DNA from: Rhinopomastus cyanomelas
Taxonomy: Eukaryota > Chordata > Aves > Bucerotiformes > Rhinopomastidae
Length of the DNA stretch: 64,000 nt
Assembly: GCA_013400115.1 (NCBI GenBank)
Contig: VXBP01004466.1
Span: forward strand, 1 to 64,000
Reading direction: 5' to 3'
The notes under the pieces were generated by a model. It did not search any database and had not been told where the DNA came from. It saw nothing but the letters and a program-made list of their open reading frames with translations. The translations under genes were made by a program, and so were the position numbers. Positions 1 through 12,200 of this stretch are shown in pieces (within the stretch, counting starts at the first letter, position 1; every line of letters begins with the position of its first letter).

Positions 1-274
1 TGGGGAAGGGTTGTCCCTTACCCGGTGTTGCCTTCAGAAGGCGTGGCAACCTGGTTCAGGAACGGCACGGCAGCCAACCACAGGTGGTGGTTGCAGACAC
101 CAATGTGGTGGACGGCAAATGGCGTTTACTGGTGGGTGACACGGCATTATATAGGCTTATGACGTCACTTGTGTCTGGTTACATCATAGGATACACGCTA
201 TTGGCTACCTGGAGAGAGGTCCTATCTTTCCGTACATCGCGATATCTTCCGGCCGCCACACCCTAACTTCCACA
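1..274 (-). repeat. Retroviral 3' LTR, truncated by the window edge
   Basis: On the minus strand the LTR begins with TG at 274-273, immediately after a polypurine tract. It contains a perfect TGACGTCA CRE/ATF palindrome (160-167) and a TATATAA box (148-154). About 40 bp downstream is a block containing CCACATTGGTGT, which resembles the R region of avian leukosis-type LTRs. The 3' end of the LTR (U5 and the terminal CA) is outside the window. Confidence 0.8.
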
Positions 275-424
275 TTTCCCCCCCTTTATGCTAATCTAAA
301 TAGGCTAAAAAGGTATAAAAGCATGAAAGCGTAAAAGTATAAACGTATAAAAATTTTCTTAAAAATACATACATCATTATTTCACAATAACAGATGTAAG
401 GCACTCCAGTCAAAAATAGCTAAA

Positions 425-1081
425 TTACAGGAGTGAAATTTGGTACATGCATTCCCAAAGCAGCTGTTGGTGTTCCACAAACATGATGTTGACTTTTTCT
501 AGCCGACTCTTAACAAACGATACGAGTCTATTTGGTATACGGGGTCCAAAGATCAGTGCCATTATGATCATAGCAAACGGCCCTATCAAGGAAGATATCA
601 GGCTCTCACTTTCGCTTTGTTTTATTGTGGACCACGGCGACGGTTTGGCAACAATTCTAGAGGTTACTCGGATGGCTTCTCTGGCTGCGCGGGTAGTCGT
701 CATGACTTCGTGGGCCCGTAAGCCCTGAGCCTGTGCTTGGGGGGTGATTATTGTCGGGTCTGTACCCATTAGCCGCTGCAGGCTGGAGCCGTGTAGCGAG
801 TGATCCGCCCCGGTTACTTGGGCCAGTTGCTTTGCACAGTTGCCCTCCCATTCTTGTTTAAAAACAATCATCCCTGCCCCGTCAAAAATCAATCGGCAGG
901 TTTGTTTTATGTCGAAAGGAAGCATATCATCTCCTCCAAAAACACCGTCTATGAGGGTGGAAACCATAGCAGAATTAAGCCCCTTATCCGCTATGGCTTT
1001 AACAATCGCCTGTATATATATCCTTAGGGTTTGTCGGCGAGTGAACCCTCTGTCCCTCGTCCGACACCCGGACCGGGAACG
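425..1081 (-). pseudogene. Retroviral gag capsid remnant joined to the env transmembrane tail
   Basis: One reading frame is open from a stop near 1084 down to a stop at 425-427. Its first in-frame ATG is at 967. The upstream two thirds, to about 610, look like the N-terminal domain of a retroviral capsid protein, ending in a PW...ES segment that matches the alpharetroviral capsid hinge region. From about 605 the frame changes abruptly to the C-terminus of an envelope transmembrane protein: a hydrophobic span at about 600-547, then a basic tail. Capsid C-terminal domain, nucleocapsid, protease, pol, env surface and ectodomain are absent. The deletion kept the frame open. No function is expected, and domestication is not supported by anything seen here. 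Confidence 0.75.
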
Positions 1082-1117
1082 CTAGCGTGGGCGGTGGGAC
1101 CCAATCGGCACACGCTA

Positions 1118-2190
1118 TCTGTATTTTCTTCTAGCTCAGACAACTAATTCTGGCTTCACCAGAGTGGGATTTGAAGTGAAGCCTGATGATAACCCTGGCT
1201 GTTGATAACCAGTGCTGCGTGGTCCCAAGTGTGGTATAGGGGCACCCTCTGATCCCTGCTGATGTAGTTGCATGGTTCATGGTTCCAACCCAAATACATC
1301 CCAGTAAAACTACATCCAAATGGGGCAACACTACCCACAGCAAGCCCCACTTCTGTTGCTGCAGGTCTGACAAGCAGTTTGAAGGGTAAAGAAGAGCAAA
1401 ACCCCTCACACTTTTAACACTGGTCACCGGTATGAAGAGCTGAGTCTGGTACTGGCTCCTAACAAGTGCAGAGACTTCACACACACTAGCCCATCATTCA
1501 ATACCTACAGCAGTGTCACCACTCCAGGCCATAGAGCCATGCTGTGGTCACAGAATACAGCAGGGATTTGTTCCTGGTACTCCAGAAACACAAGAAACTA
1601 TCAACAGCCATAAGACCTGACTCAGTCCTGCACATCCCCCATGGGATCTGGATTGCAGGTTTAATCTGTGCTGGATACTGACGACAACCCAATACCAGTT
1701 GCCCTGTGCTGAGACACACTGGTTCATCTGCTGTTTGAGGCTTGTCCTGCTCACAGTCGCTGCCCACTCCCTTGGCACAATAACATGTGAGGTGCTGGAA
1801 CAGAAGAGAAGGATGCAAACAGAAGTTGAAGGATAAGCAGAACTCAACAGCTGCCTGCTACCAGCAGTCAGCCAGCAGCAGGGCTCTTCTGGGCCTCCAA
1901 GGAGGGCTGGCTGCTCAGACCTGCAGGCTGAAGAGGAGAGCAGAGCGTGTCTGTCAGCCTCAGCAAGGGAAAAGGATCATCATTTGAGAATTTCTTCTTC
2001 TCCTGGAGACAAAACCTCTCACAAGCACCTTTGGTGGCTTTCTCAAGTGTCCCCTCAGCCACCGATCAGTGTCACTCCAGAAAGGAGTGCACAGTGATTG
2101 TGTCCAACATCCCCATGGAAGGCAACTACCAGCTGCCAAGTGAGCCTGGGTACAGCAACAGCCCCAAGGTACAGACAGGGCACAGGGAGG
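1118..2190. other. Intergenic DNA between retrovirus and PRPSAP1 3' end
   Basis: No gene, RNA gene or recognisable repeat was identified. Short ORFs on both strands have no familiar protein features. Confidence 0.5.
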
Positions 2191-2194
2191 CAGC

Positions 2195-3071
2195 ACAATG
2201 AAAAACTATGCTTTTATTGCAGGTTCAGTGTTAGTGTTTTGGAGAGCACAGCTGCATTAGAGGCAGACATTGTCCCGACTCCCCCACCAGACTCTGCCAC
2301 AACTCATCAGCTCCAGGCAACTCCCGAATTTGCGCCTGGTTTTGCAGTGCAGACAAATGTTCAAGTGAGGACCTAAACTCTCGTGTGAGTTGCCAGTGAA
2401 GAACAACAATGATCCAAGGCTCACAAATGAAAAGGCCAGCACATGAACTAGCACCCCTTGCCCTGCCAGGAGACACACGAGCTCGTTCCCATTGCCCTGA
2501 CATGAGGGTGAGAGCGGCCCTGCAAAAGGGCTGCCCTGCCCTGAGCTGCCCTTTCCAGACGTTCCGCTAGCTTAGCTCTGATGAAAGTCCCTCAGTGTGC
2601 TGTGCAAGACAGAGGCCACTTGGCTGGCAAGGAGCTGCTCTGCTGCTCAACTCTGCCAGCAACCCAGCCCAGCTGCCAGCATGAAGTGCTCAGAAACAGG
2701 AACCCAAAAGGCTGTCTCTCCTCTGGTTGCCCACACGCAGGCTCTACTCCTTTCTCCTAAGCTGAGAGCTACTTACAGGGCAAGAGAAAACACACTAAGA
2801 AAAACCAATAAAGGAATTTAAAGATTCAACACAACCTCACTTTTCCACCTCTCTCAATTAAAACAATCCTCCCCACGCCAGTGGCCTCTTCTATTCACCT
2901 GTAAAGTGCTGGTCAGGATGAACTTGTCTACTAGATCTCATGTCTCAAGACCCTGAAAACCTTCAGGCTCCTACGCAAATAAACAGTTGTGTTATGCCTG
3001 TAAATTATGGTATCGCCTTTTCATGCACATTTCCTTCTCTTGTGGAAGCCAGAACAGGGGCAGCGCCAGGT
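2195..3071 (-). other. PRPSAP1: PRPSAP1 3' untranslated region (inferred)
   Basis: This is the stretch between the PRPSAP1 stop codon (3072-3074) and the AATAAA at 2213-2218. It has no long conserved ORF. The exact 3' end is inferred from the signal only. Confidence 0.6.
2213..2218 (-). terminator. PRPSAP1: Probable PRPSAP1 polyadenylation signal (AATAAA)
   Basis: On the minus strand an AATAAA hexamer lies about 855 bases past the PRPSAP1 stop codon. It is the only canonical hexamer I found on this strand between the stop and this point. Cleavage would be expected near 2190-2200. Confidence 0.65.
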
Positions 3072-3230
3072 CTAGTCATCAACAGTGATGTTGCGGAAGA
3101 GATAGGCCATGGACTCGCCGTTGTGGATTCGCCGGATTGCTTCAGAGAGAATCAAACTGATATCCACAGTCTTTATCTTGGGGCACTGCAGCTTCTGTAC
3201 CTCATGAGGAACAGTGTTGGTTACTACCAC
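3072..3230 (-). CDS. PRPSAP1: PRPSAP1 exon 11, coding part (terminal)
   Basis: 52 codons plus TAG, phase 0 acceptor (tgtag|GTGGTA). Encodes the C-terminal segment beginning VVVTNTVPHE and ending at the stop. Confidence 0.97.
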   Translation of the reverse strand: MVVTNTVPHEVQKLQCPKIKTVDISLILSEAIRRIHNGESMAYLFRNITVDD

Positions 3231-6200
3231 CTACAGAATGCCAGAAAGAAAAGACCGTTAGTTGTGCTGCCAACACACTCACCCTCACCAAACAGTAACT
3301 CCAGATTAACTCCATGAGTGGTGCATCCCGGCTGTTTCACAGCTCAGGGGCATGAATCCTTAAGCATTACAACAAAAAGATTGAAATAAGTGACTGTGAC
3401 ATTCAGGACACCAGCATAAGCAGCTCCTTACAACAGCCACCTCCACACAGGCTCATGAGTCCATTTAGAATGCAGGATCTGACAGGTTTGTTACTAAGGG
3501 CAAGGTTTGTAATCTTTTCCACTGAATGTACCAACAGCGGCTGGGGGAGAGGGACAGGTAGAAGGGCTGTGCAGCAAGAGCACCCAGCAGTGGGAAGTGC
3601 CCAGGCAGTGGTGACTAATCTCTGTGTTTTAGTGAGAAAACACAGAGGGAAGCAGATCTGACCTGCACAAGTATTAACCACACATGGTTTTGGAGTTTTT
3701 TCCCCTCAGTGAAGAACCAGCTAATACAGTTTACACAGTTTATTAGAGTTGGAAGGGGCCTTCAAAGGCCATTGGGTCCAACCCCGATGTTCAAGCAGGA
3801 TCCAAATTACTGTACAGCATAACCACCTAAAAAGCCTAAATCAACTACACAAAACTGCATCCAGCTGGGTCTGAAACATCTCCAGAGAAGGGAACACCAC
3901 ACTCTCCCTGGGCCACCTATTTTAATATTTAATAACCCAGACTACAAAGAAGTTTTTCCTCATATTGAGGTGAAACTTCCTGTGTCCAAGCTTGCATCCA
4001 TTACCCCTTGTCATGTCTGACACCACTGAAAAGACAGGATTCCTTTTTTCTTGACACCCAGCCCTCATGGATTTACAGACAGTGATTAAATCCCCTTGAA
4101 GCCTTCTTTTGTCTAAACTAAGAAGTCAAAATTTTCGCAAACCTTCTTCATAAGGCAGTTGTTCCAGAACCCAAATCATCCTCGTAGCTCTACGCTGAAC
4201 TCTCTCAATTCACTCTCTCTCTTGAATTGGGGAGACCAAAACTGGACAGAGTATTCCAAGTGTGGCCTCACTAAAGCAGAACAAAGGGGTAGAAGAACTT
4301 CCCTTGATCTGCTAGACACACTCCGCTTGATACATCCCAACACCCTGTTTGCCTTCTTGAATACAAGGGCCCACGGCTGACTCATTTTTAGGTTGTTATC
4401 CACAAAAACTCCAAGATCTCTCTCCCCAGGGTTGTTCTCTAGCTGCTCACTACCCAAACTGTATTGATGCTCCCATTATTCCTTCCCAAGTGAAGGGCTC
4501 TACATGTTTTTGTTAAAACCCATTAAATTCCTCTTAGCCCAACTCCTCCAGTCTGTCCAAATCTTCTTGAATAGTTGAACAGTCACTGAAAGCTAACTGA
4601 AAGCATCTGATAGAAGCAGCCACTTCAGAGGTGAGCTGGGTGGCAGCAGAAAAACATCAGCTTGTGAGTTTTGCTGCCTTAAATCAGAGCCAGCCCTTCC
4701 TCCACAGTCTGGAAAGCAGACGCACCTCATCGATGGAGGATTCCTCTATGAGACGGGGAGCATCTGCTGACAGGAGCCCGTGAGTGGCCATCACAAATAT
4801 CTTGTAGGCTCCACGCTCTTTCAGGATCTCTGCAGCAGCTACAAAGCTCTCCACATCATCGATGATGTCATCCTGAGAAGAAACAGAAATAACATCAAAA
4901 GCAGAAGTTTACAGTGTCTGCAGAGCAGGAGAGGATCTGCAAGGTACTGCAGCTTTGGCTATGCAAGCAGCCAAACAAACAGCAGTCCTGGCTACCTCAG
5001 CTGCTGTTGGAATGCAAACAGCCACATGTGGGTGAATGCCACTTAATTTACAGACTCTTTTCTAGTGTGCAAGACAGACACTATGTCCTGGAGACAAGCA
5101 AGGCCCTACACACACAACACTCGTTGCTTATCTTCAGCAAGGTGGATTCTGTCCTGGTGATAGCAGCTGCGTGTTGATCACTTGCACTGCAGCACAGCAC
5201 AGCAAATATGAGAAGCTCAGCAAACTTCTTTCGGTTGGTCATGTTTGGCGTTTTTTAAACACTGGGAGATTTTTTTTCTGCATGTCCTGGATTTGCTGAA
5301 TATTTGCAGATCCAAGGGAACAAGCTGATTTCAGAGCTTAAAGCACTGAAGGATTTTTAATAGAAACCTGAAATAACTACAGCACTGGAGAAAGCAGCAG
5401 CACCATCATGTTCCCTACACCACCAGTCCCTCCTACCCTCTGGGATAAAGCAGGTCAAGATGCTGAGAGGAAGCCAAACCCCCCCCACCTCCTCCCCATC
5501 ACACTCATACCACAATAATGGCAATTCTTCCTCCAACATCTCCAACCACAGTTATCGGCGGTTTCTCCTTGGCCATCATCACTAAAGAAGAAACAAAAGC
5601 CCAGGTCAGTTTGCCTTGAGTCAAAGCACAACAGCTCCACCACACCAGAGGCCCAGCCCTCGACTGCATCTGACATGGGAGCACACACATGTGCTTGACA
5701 TTATCCCAACACCCACTTCAGCTGGTAACCACTGGGTTTACCACTGTTTTCCTCCTTATGTGAACAGCACTGCTGCATGAAGATGAAACTCTCCGTTCCT
5801 ATGGGGACCTTGTACTGACCTCAGAGCCAGTAAGCAAATCAAACCTCTGTGCGAGGAGAGCTACAAAGCAGCACTTACTTCATGGGAAACATCAGTGACT
5901 GTCTTTGGGTTCCAGACAGGGGTTTCATGATTAAGAAATACAAACTGACTTTGAGGAACCCATTTCAAAATGCATTTGCTCTACAAGGTGCAGTTTTTCA
6001 CCAACTGGACTCTCTAATTCATCTGAAGGATTTGAGGCTCACACTGCAGCTTGCTGCCTCTCCTATCACCAACACACAAGGCTCTTTCAGAGCATGTAAG
6101 GAATTTAAAAATATACCTGGTCAGGCACAGAAAGTGCAGGAAAGTTAAATAAATCAGCAAATTTCCATGTATAAAGTGGATTAATGGAAAGAGCAGGACA

Positions 6201-9200
6201 AAACCCAGTTTAAACTTAGTTCTACAGGCTCAGTGCGACCAGCAAATGGAAGCAAGAGGACATGCTGATGAGCTGGAGTATCTGACATCCAAAGGCAGAC
6301 TGAGAGAAAAGGTATAATCCTGTCCTGGCTCAAGTTCTGCACTGATGTGGTTCATCTTAAAGCTACACACATAACTGCCTTTATTCTTTACCCTGAAAAA
6401 TATCCAGTAGCAGCACAGAAAAACCAACAGATATGAACTAGGATTAACAGTCTTCAGACTGAGACTGAACAGCAGCCAGTCTCTGATATGGGCTGTCCAT
6501 CAGCCAAACCTCTAACTTGCCAATGGGTGCTGCTTCATACAGCGTCATTAGGTAACGGTCTGGGCTGATTTACCCACAGAAGCAAAGGGAACATCCAGCA
6601 CTTTGTAACAATTACTTGTCCCATCTGCACCCCCCAGGTTTTATGCTCTCCTCAGGAAACACCAGCAAAACATCCTACCGAGGCACGTCACACCTCTCTC
6701 TCTTTGTAAGCTTGGGTCTTGCCATGATTCTGGCCACAGAGGCTTCTCAAGTGCTGAGAAGTTTTGGACACCCTAGAGAGCAAAGTTTTTCTCCTTTAAG
6801 ATAACACTCTAGCAGCATGAGACCAGAAGCCATTGCCCATTGAAAAGCCAGAGTCCTACCTTCTCAGGTCAAAAAGGTCCTACAGACAGGATGGGTCCTC
6901 CCCATCCCACGTAGCAGGCTAATCCAGTACCACTGCCACAGCTCCCCAGTGCCTGGGAATGCTCAAGTGCCAGCACAGCTTAGGGGAGTGAGTCAGACTG
7001 AGGGACACGATGAAGTCAACTGTACAGACCACAGCTCCTAAGATACATGTGTAGAGGTGCTCTTCAGATGCACAACCTGCTCCGCAGACTGCATTTCCAC
7101 AAGCTTACCAAAAGCTGTCTAGCAGTTCTGGTTTGGCCACAGTTTCATTACTTGTCACTAGGCTTTGCAGTTCAAGCTGCAGCTTCCTTGGACTTTAGAG
7201 TTAACTGCTCTTTGGAGCACAAATTCCCTGAGCTCCCTTGCATTACTTCTGAGGTTCTTATCAAGTGCAAAGTCATGTCTAAATCCCAAAAGGAAAAATA
7301 TTCTTATGAGAAGGGAGAGAATTTCTAATAAGATTAAGTACCACAAAAGATAAGCAGACCGTAAATTTCAATTACGGGCACTACCAACCAGCTTAGATTA
7401 GTTATTAACTTATTATCTAGATTGGGCAGTACCGAAACTCCCAGTGGGAGATGTGAAATAGCAGAAGGATCACAGCTGGCTACCATCCCACCTTTCCCAT
7501 GCATCCCCTAGATGAGCCACTTCTGCTTACAGCTGCCAAGCTAGGAAAATCTCTTCTCTAAGTAAATGGTGAGTAGGTCCAGGGAGCTGAAATCCAGCAC
7601 TATTTTACTCACACAAAGTTTCAGCAATGAGTATCCTTCTATCCCATAAAGGAAGGAGACCTATTCCTTGCTGTGCTTAAAGGCTAACAGAGCAGCCAGT
7701 AACACCAGCAGCACTTCAGGTCTTTGTTTTTTAAATGCTATACTTCGATTTTGCTTTATTTTTAAAGTACGGTAGGCAACACGTCGACCTACCCGCATCC
7801 TAAAGAGATGTTCTCCCTTTTTCTCGTTCAATTTTCTCTGCAAAGAAAAGAAAACAATTGCAAGCCAAAGATCTACCCACAACCACGTCAAATTTCAAGA
7901 GAACTGCTCCGGTGTGATGAGAGCTCGTGAGAGGGTTACTGCGTCCAGTTTATTTTTCTTCAGAAGCTTTGGCCATATCAAGATGTGCAAGTCAGAACTG
8001 CTATGAGAAGGCAGCTTGAACAAAGGACTCAAATAATAAAGAACATTTTCCTCCCAGACACAAACGCTCTATTTGTATATAGACAAAAGAGGGCAACAGA
8101 AGTAAGGCACAGCTGTACCTGTGTGTAACCCCCTGGATTATGCACGAGTTTAGGTTAAAAGAGCAGGGTTGTTTTTTTTTTCCTGGAAAGCCAGAAAAGC
8201 ATCTGTAGCTTCTGGTGGGGGTAGGGATAAAGAAAAGAGCAAACCAAACCAGCTACCATGTTCCTAAAGTAAGAATATCAAAGAACATGGAGGGCTGGTG
8301 GGGAAATAAGTAAATCAGCCAAACACTCCAACCCTCACTTTCATTCTGATGTGAGTAACAATATACCACAAGTTCAAGGTGAAGAAACAGCATTCCCAGG
8401 TGCATAATCTTGTTGTTTTATACAAGTGGCCAAAACCAGGTTAAGAAATGCTAAAACAAAGAGGCAATAATCACCAAGAAAAATAGTGCTGTGTTTACAA
8501 CAGAGCCGATGAGCAAAGGGCTGCTCAAGAACAAACTCTTTTGGGACGAGGTAAACTGGCCTGGAAGGACAGATAAGGGCCCTGTGGCCAGCCTAAACAC
8601 AGGAAAGAGATGGGGGTAGGGAAGCAGGAACCCAACAGCCACCCAAACTCTCCTCCTTCGGAGCAGTTTGGTGGGCTCAGTGTTTCACTGTTTGTTCCCT
8701 GCGTTAGTTACTGAATTGCAAAGCCACAGAAATTATTTAACAGATGGTTCTCCACTGCTTTTCCTTGAGGACAAGGAAACATGCAGAGAGTCCACAGACA
8801 TTTGCTAGAGCACAGCCTCAAGCCAGCTGCAAGCTTTGTGACACAAAGAGAATCCCAGAGAAACACCTTGAGTGATTCAATAATCCTAACTCAGAGGCTC
8901 TGATTTTGATGGGTTTTGTTGCTGCCACTTTAGTGCAGCAGCTGCTACAACTGGAGGCATCATAAGCGTTTTTCTGCATTGGCTCCACATGACACCAAAT
9001 CAGAGTATCACACACCAGGCTCAAACTCAGACAATAAATAAGCCATCACACTGCATAGCACTCATTAAAAGCACTTGATCTCCACTAGAACTGGGAGAAA
9101 AGGTGCAGGCTAGGATGCAGGAGTCCAGCCAGCAAACTGCGAAGCCCCTGAAGAATGGCATAAAGCATAAGCCAGCACTGCAAGGCTCTGGGGCTGTTCC

Positions 9201-12200
9201 CCTACGTGAATTTTGCCTCCCTTCTGGCTGTAACGCAACTACCAGGGACTGGAGATGGAGGACAGGATGCTCCACACAGATCAGGCTGTGGCACAGAGCA
9301 GGATGCTCCAAGGTTAGTCTTGGCTGCTGTCACTATCCAGGGGCACCCCCACCTTCTCACTGCCATGTTTGGGGGAGCTGAGCCAGGCACAACGATTCTG
9401 CTTCAACGGTTGGAGGTTCTGGCCAGTTTTAGTGTAAGGAAGGTCTGAGTAGCATGCGTCCTGCCTTTCATACAACAGTAGAAGGACACAGGTGAACTCT
9501 ACTTCACTCTGCAGTCACAGCTTACACCACTGCGACTGCTGGTGGTGGTACACAGGGCAGGAAGAGCTGACAGAGGTGTTTGTGTGAGGCAGGAAGTCAC
9601 TTTCCCACTGACTGAATCAGACAAGAAAGGAGGCACAAAGAGGGTAAGGGTGGACACTCTCACTGTGGCCATCCCTAACCCTCGCTGCATTTTCACTTCT
9701 GGCAGGGCTGAGACACAGCAGGATGCACTAGCAACTTAAGAGTCTGCTGTGATTTACGCAGATATTACCTCAGTATTCCACACCTCCCACAACAGAGCCC
9801 AGCTGACTCAAAACCTGCTCAAAACCAAAGTTTCTAACCTATCAGGTTAGAAAACAAGAGAGACAAACAACTTTCCACAGGAAGATTTGGCCAAATTCAC
9901 CCCAAAACCCACCCCACACCTCACCACCAAGCCACAGCCCAACTGTTCTATACTGGTGCCTCAGGCATGCAGGAATGTGAGGTCATTAGCCAAGTGACAA
10001 GATTCTGAAGGAGATAAAATAAGAAAGTGGTGATATGCAGCAAATGAGTTTGTGTTTGGGTAGCTGAGGACTGAAAAGAATTTGCCACTGGAACCATAAC
10101 TAAACTGGACAAGGGCACATTTCTGTGGGAGTGATTGTTTCCAGGGTTTTCCAACAGGACAAGCTCCCTGGGCTGAGCTTCCTTTAAGCGACATGGCTGG
10201 AAATACAATGACACTTGCATTGCTCTGGTAGCAGACAAATGTCAGCTGGTGACATTTTGGAGGACACCATTCTCTTCAGAGTGGGAGGGGAAGGAAAATG
10301 CCAAGAATAAGAACACAAATTCCTGTTTTGTTGGAAAGCCATGAAAAAATTCCCCTTGTCAGAATGAGGATAATCAAGATGAAGCCCCAAACTTCATTGC
10401 CAAACTCCATCTGTCCCCCAAGGCCCAAGCAGTTTCACCAGCAACATAAGCATTGTTTAACTGATTGTATTGTAGTCAGCAATGACTGGGGCAATGTTAA
10501 ATGCCTGCAGACTTGCTTGTCTCCTCTCCCACAAACTGGTTGGATGTTCTCCCTGAGCTTCAAAAGACAAGAGAAGACACTTAGCAGCAGCCCCAGCCCT
10601 GCCAGTGTAATTGTGGCTGTGTGAGGGTAACTCCTCACCACACAAAGAACACCCTCCCTTTCCCACGGTCACTTCCCAGCCACAGTCACTGCTCTCAATT
10701 CCTGTCCTACCACCATCTACCCAGAGAACTAAAGTTCTTCCCAAGAGGGAGCTGGATTTTGATTGTCCTGTCATTACTTGCCTGCTGCTGTTGGCAGAGA
10801 TACAAGCAATCCTAAAGGAACACCATTTCCCAACACACAGGTTTCCTCCTTTTTCCTTTGTCCTGTGCTCCCAAATCAGCATTTACCAACTGATGGCATG
10901 TTCTCTCTTGAGAACCTCCTCACCCCAGCCACAAACCTCAAAACTTCATCAAAACAGACACTGGGACTGATCACTCAGCTGCCAAGATGAAAAGCATTTC
11001 CAGCAGTTAACGGCTGCATCAGGAGAAGACAAAGCCAGCTCTCCCTCCACACTGGGGACAGCAGCCGGTCTCAGGGACTGTTCCCAGGTTAGTCATACTC
11101 TCACATTTCTGATCCATCAGCACAGAGAGTTTCACTGCCGAGCACTGTAAAAGCACCAACTTCAGAGGTTTGTTGATCTGACTGTGGGCACAGTCAAGGA
11201 GAATACTGACACTCTGCATGGGCAGAATGCAAAATAAAAACCTCTCCTGTACCTTTCTCCTAAAAGTCACTAATATCAGCCTTTCCAAAAGAATTCCACT
11301 GGTCCAACTACCATTCAGTTGGTTACCTCTGCACAGCTAAGCCAATCAAACATTTCCCTTTCTTTGCCCAAACCTAAGCAGAGAAGTTTAGTCTTACATG
11401 GCAGCTCCAGACCAGGATGCACAGTTGTGTTTTTGACCATTGGAGGGGAGTGACGTCCATCATCCATGTCCTGCTCCGTACACTGAGCCTCTCCATGGAT
11501 CACTGCTAGTCCCAGCCGTAGTCTTTCAGCATAAGACTGAGCCCTGCAGGATAACCACAGCACGTCAGGAAAGATTTGGACTGATGGAACTTCACAGCTC
11601 TTCCAGACCTCCCCCCAACCCAAAAAANCTCCACTGCAAGAAACTTCACTGGAAACAACTTCATTCCACCTTAATATCCCAAAGCCCACCCTCCTCCTTG
11701 GCTCCATCACAGGGGTCTCCCGGTGCTCCTCCATATGCTAAATGCTCTTTGAGGTGGCCAGAAGCTCAAGGAGCAAGTCTGCGGCTGGCCCCAGGGGAAC
11801 CACCTACTTCTGCAGCAGCAGAGAACTCAAGTGTACTCCCACAGGGCTGGGACTGCAGAATTCAACTGCACACCCACACCACTACAAACTGCCATCCTGC
11901 TTCCAGCCACAAGGACTTAGGGACCAGACTGCTGACCCATAGGATCCTCTCATGTTCTTCCTGGTCTGTTTCCCCATCAGCTCAGATCTCTTCCAAGTTA
12001 CTTCTGAACACCTGGTAGATGGTTCATTTACCTTTTAGCTGCATCAGGAGATTTGGCTACGATAACTGCATTTCTGTAATCTGGAATCTGAATGTGATAA
12101 AAAGGTTTTAATTAAATAAGATTTTGCCAGCAAGTATCTGATTTGATACATGTCTGAATAATCAGGTCCATCCTCCTTCCCCAGATCCAAACCTCATTCC

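Larger units (their letters stand above)
1..1085 (-). mobile_element. Endogenous retrovirus fragment, 3' end, internally deleted
   Basis: Read on the minus strand, this is a class II (alpha/beta-like) avian endogenous retrovirus fragment. A gag capsid segment is followed directly by the end of env, then a short AT-rich leader, a purine tract (275-287) and an LTR that runs off the left edge. The rest of gag, all of pol and most of env are missing. No 5' LTR is seen to the right; recognisable retroviral sequence stops near 1085-1117. The LTR motifs and the gag-plus-env-only layout recall EAV-HP/ART-CH elements of galliform birds, but that family assignment is an inference from memory. The element is defective. 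Confidence 0.85.

Noticed and set aside
11440..12018. 192-codon plus-strand ORF with an undetermined residue
   Set aside because: Partly antisense to PRPSAP1 exon 8, otherwise intronic. No protein features.
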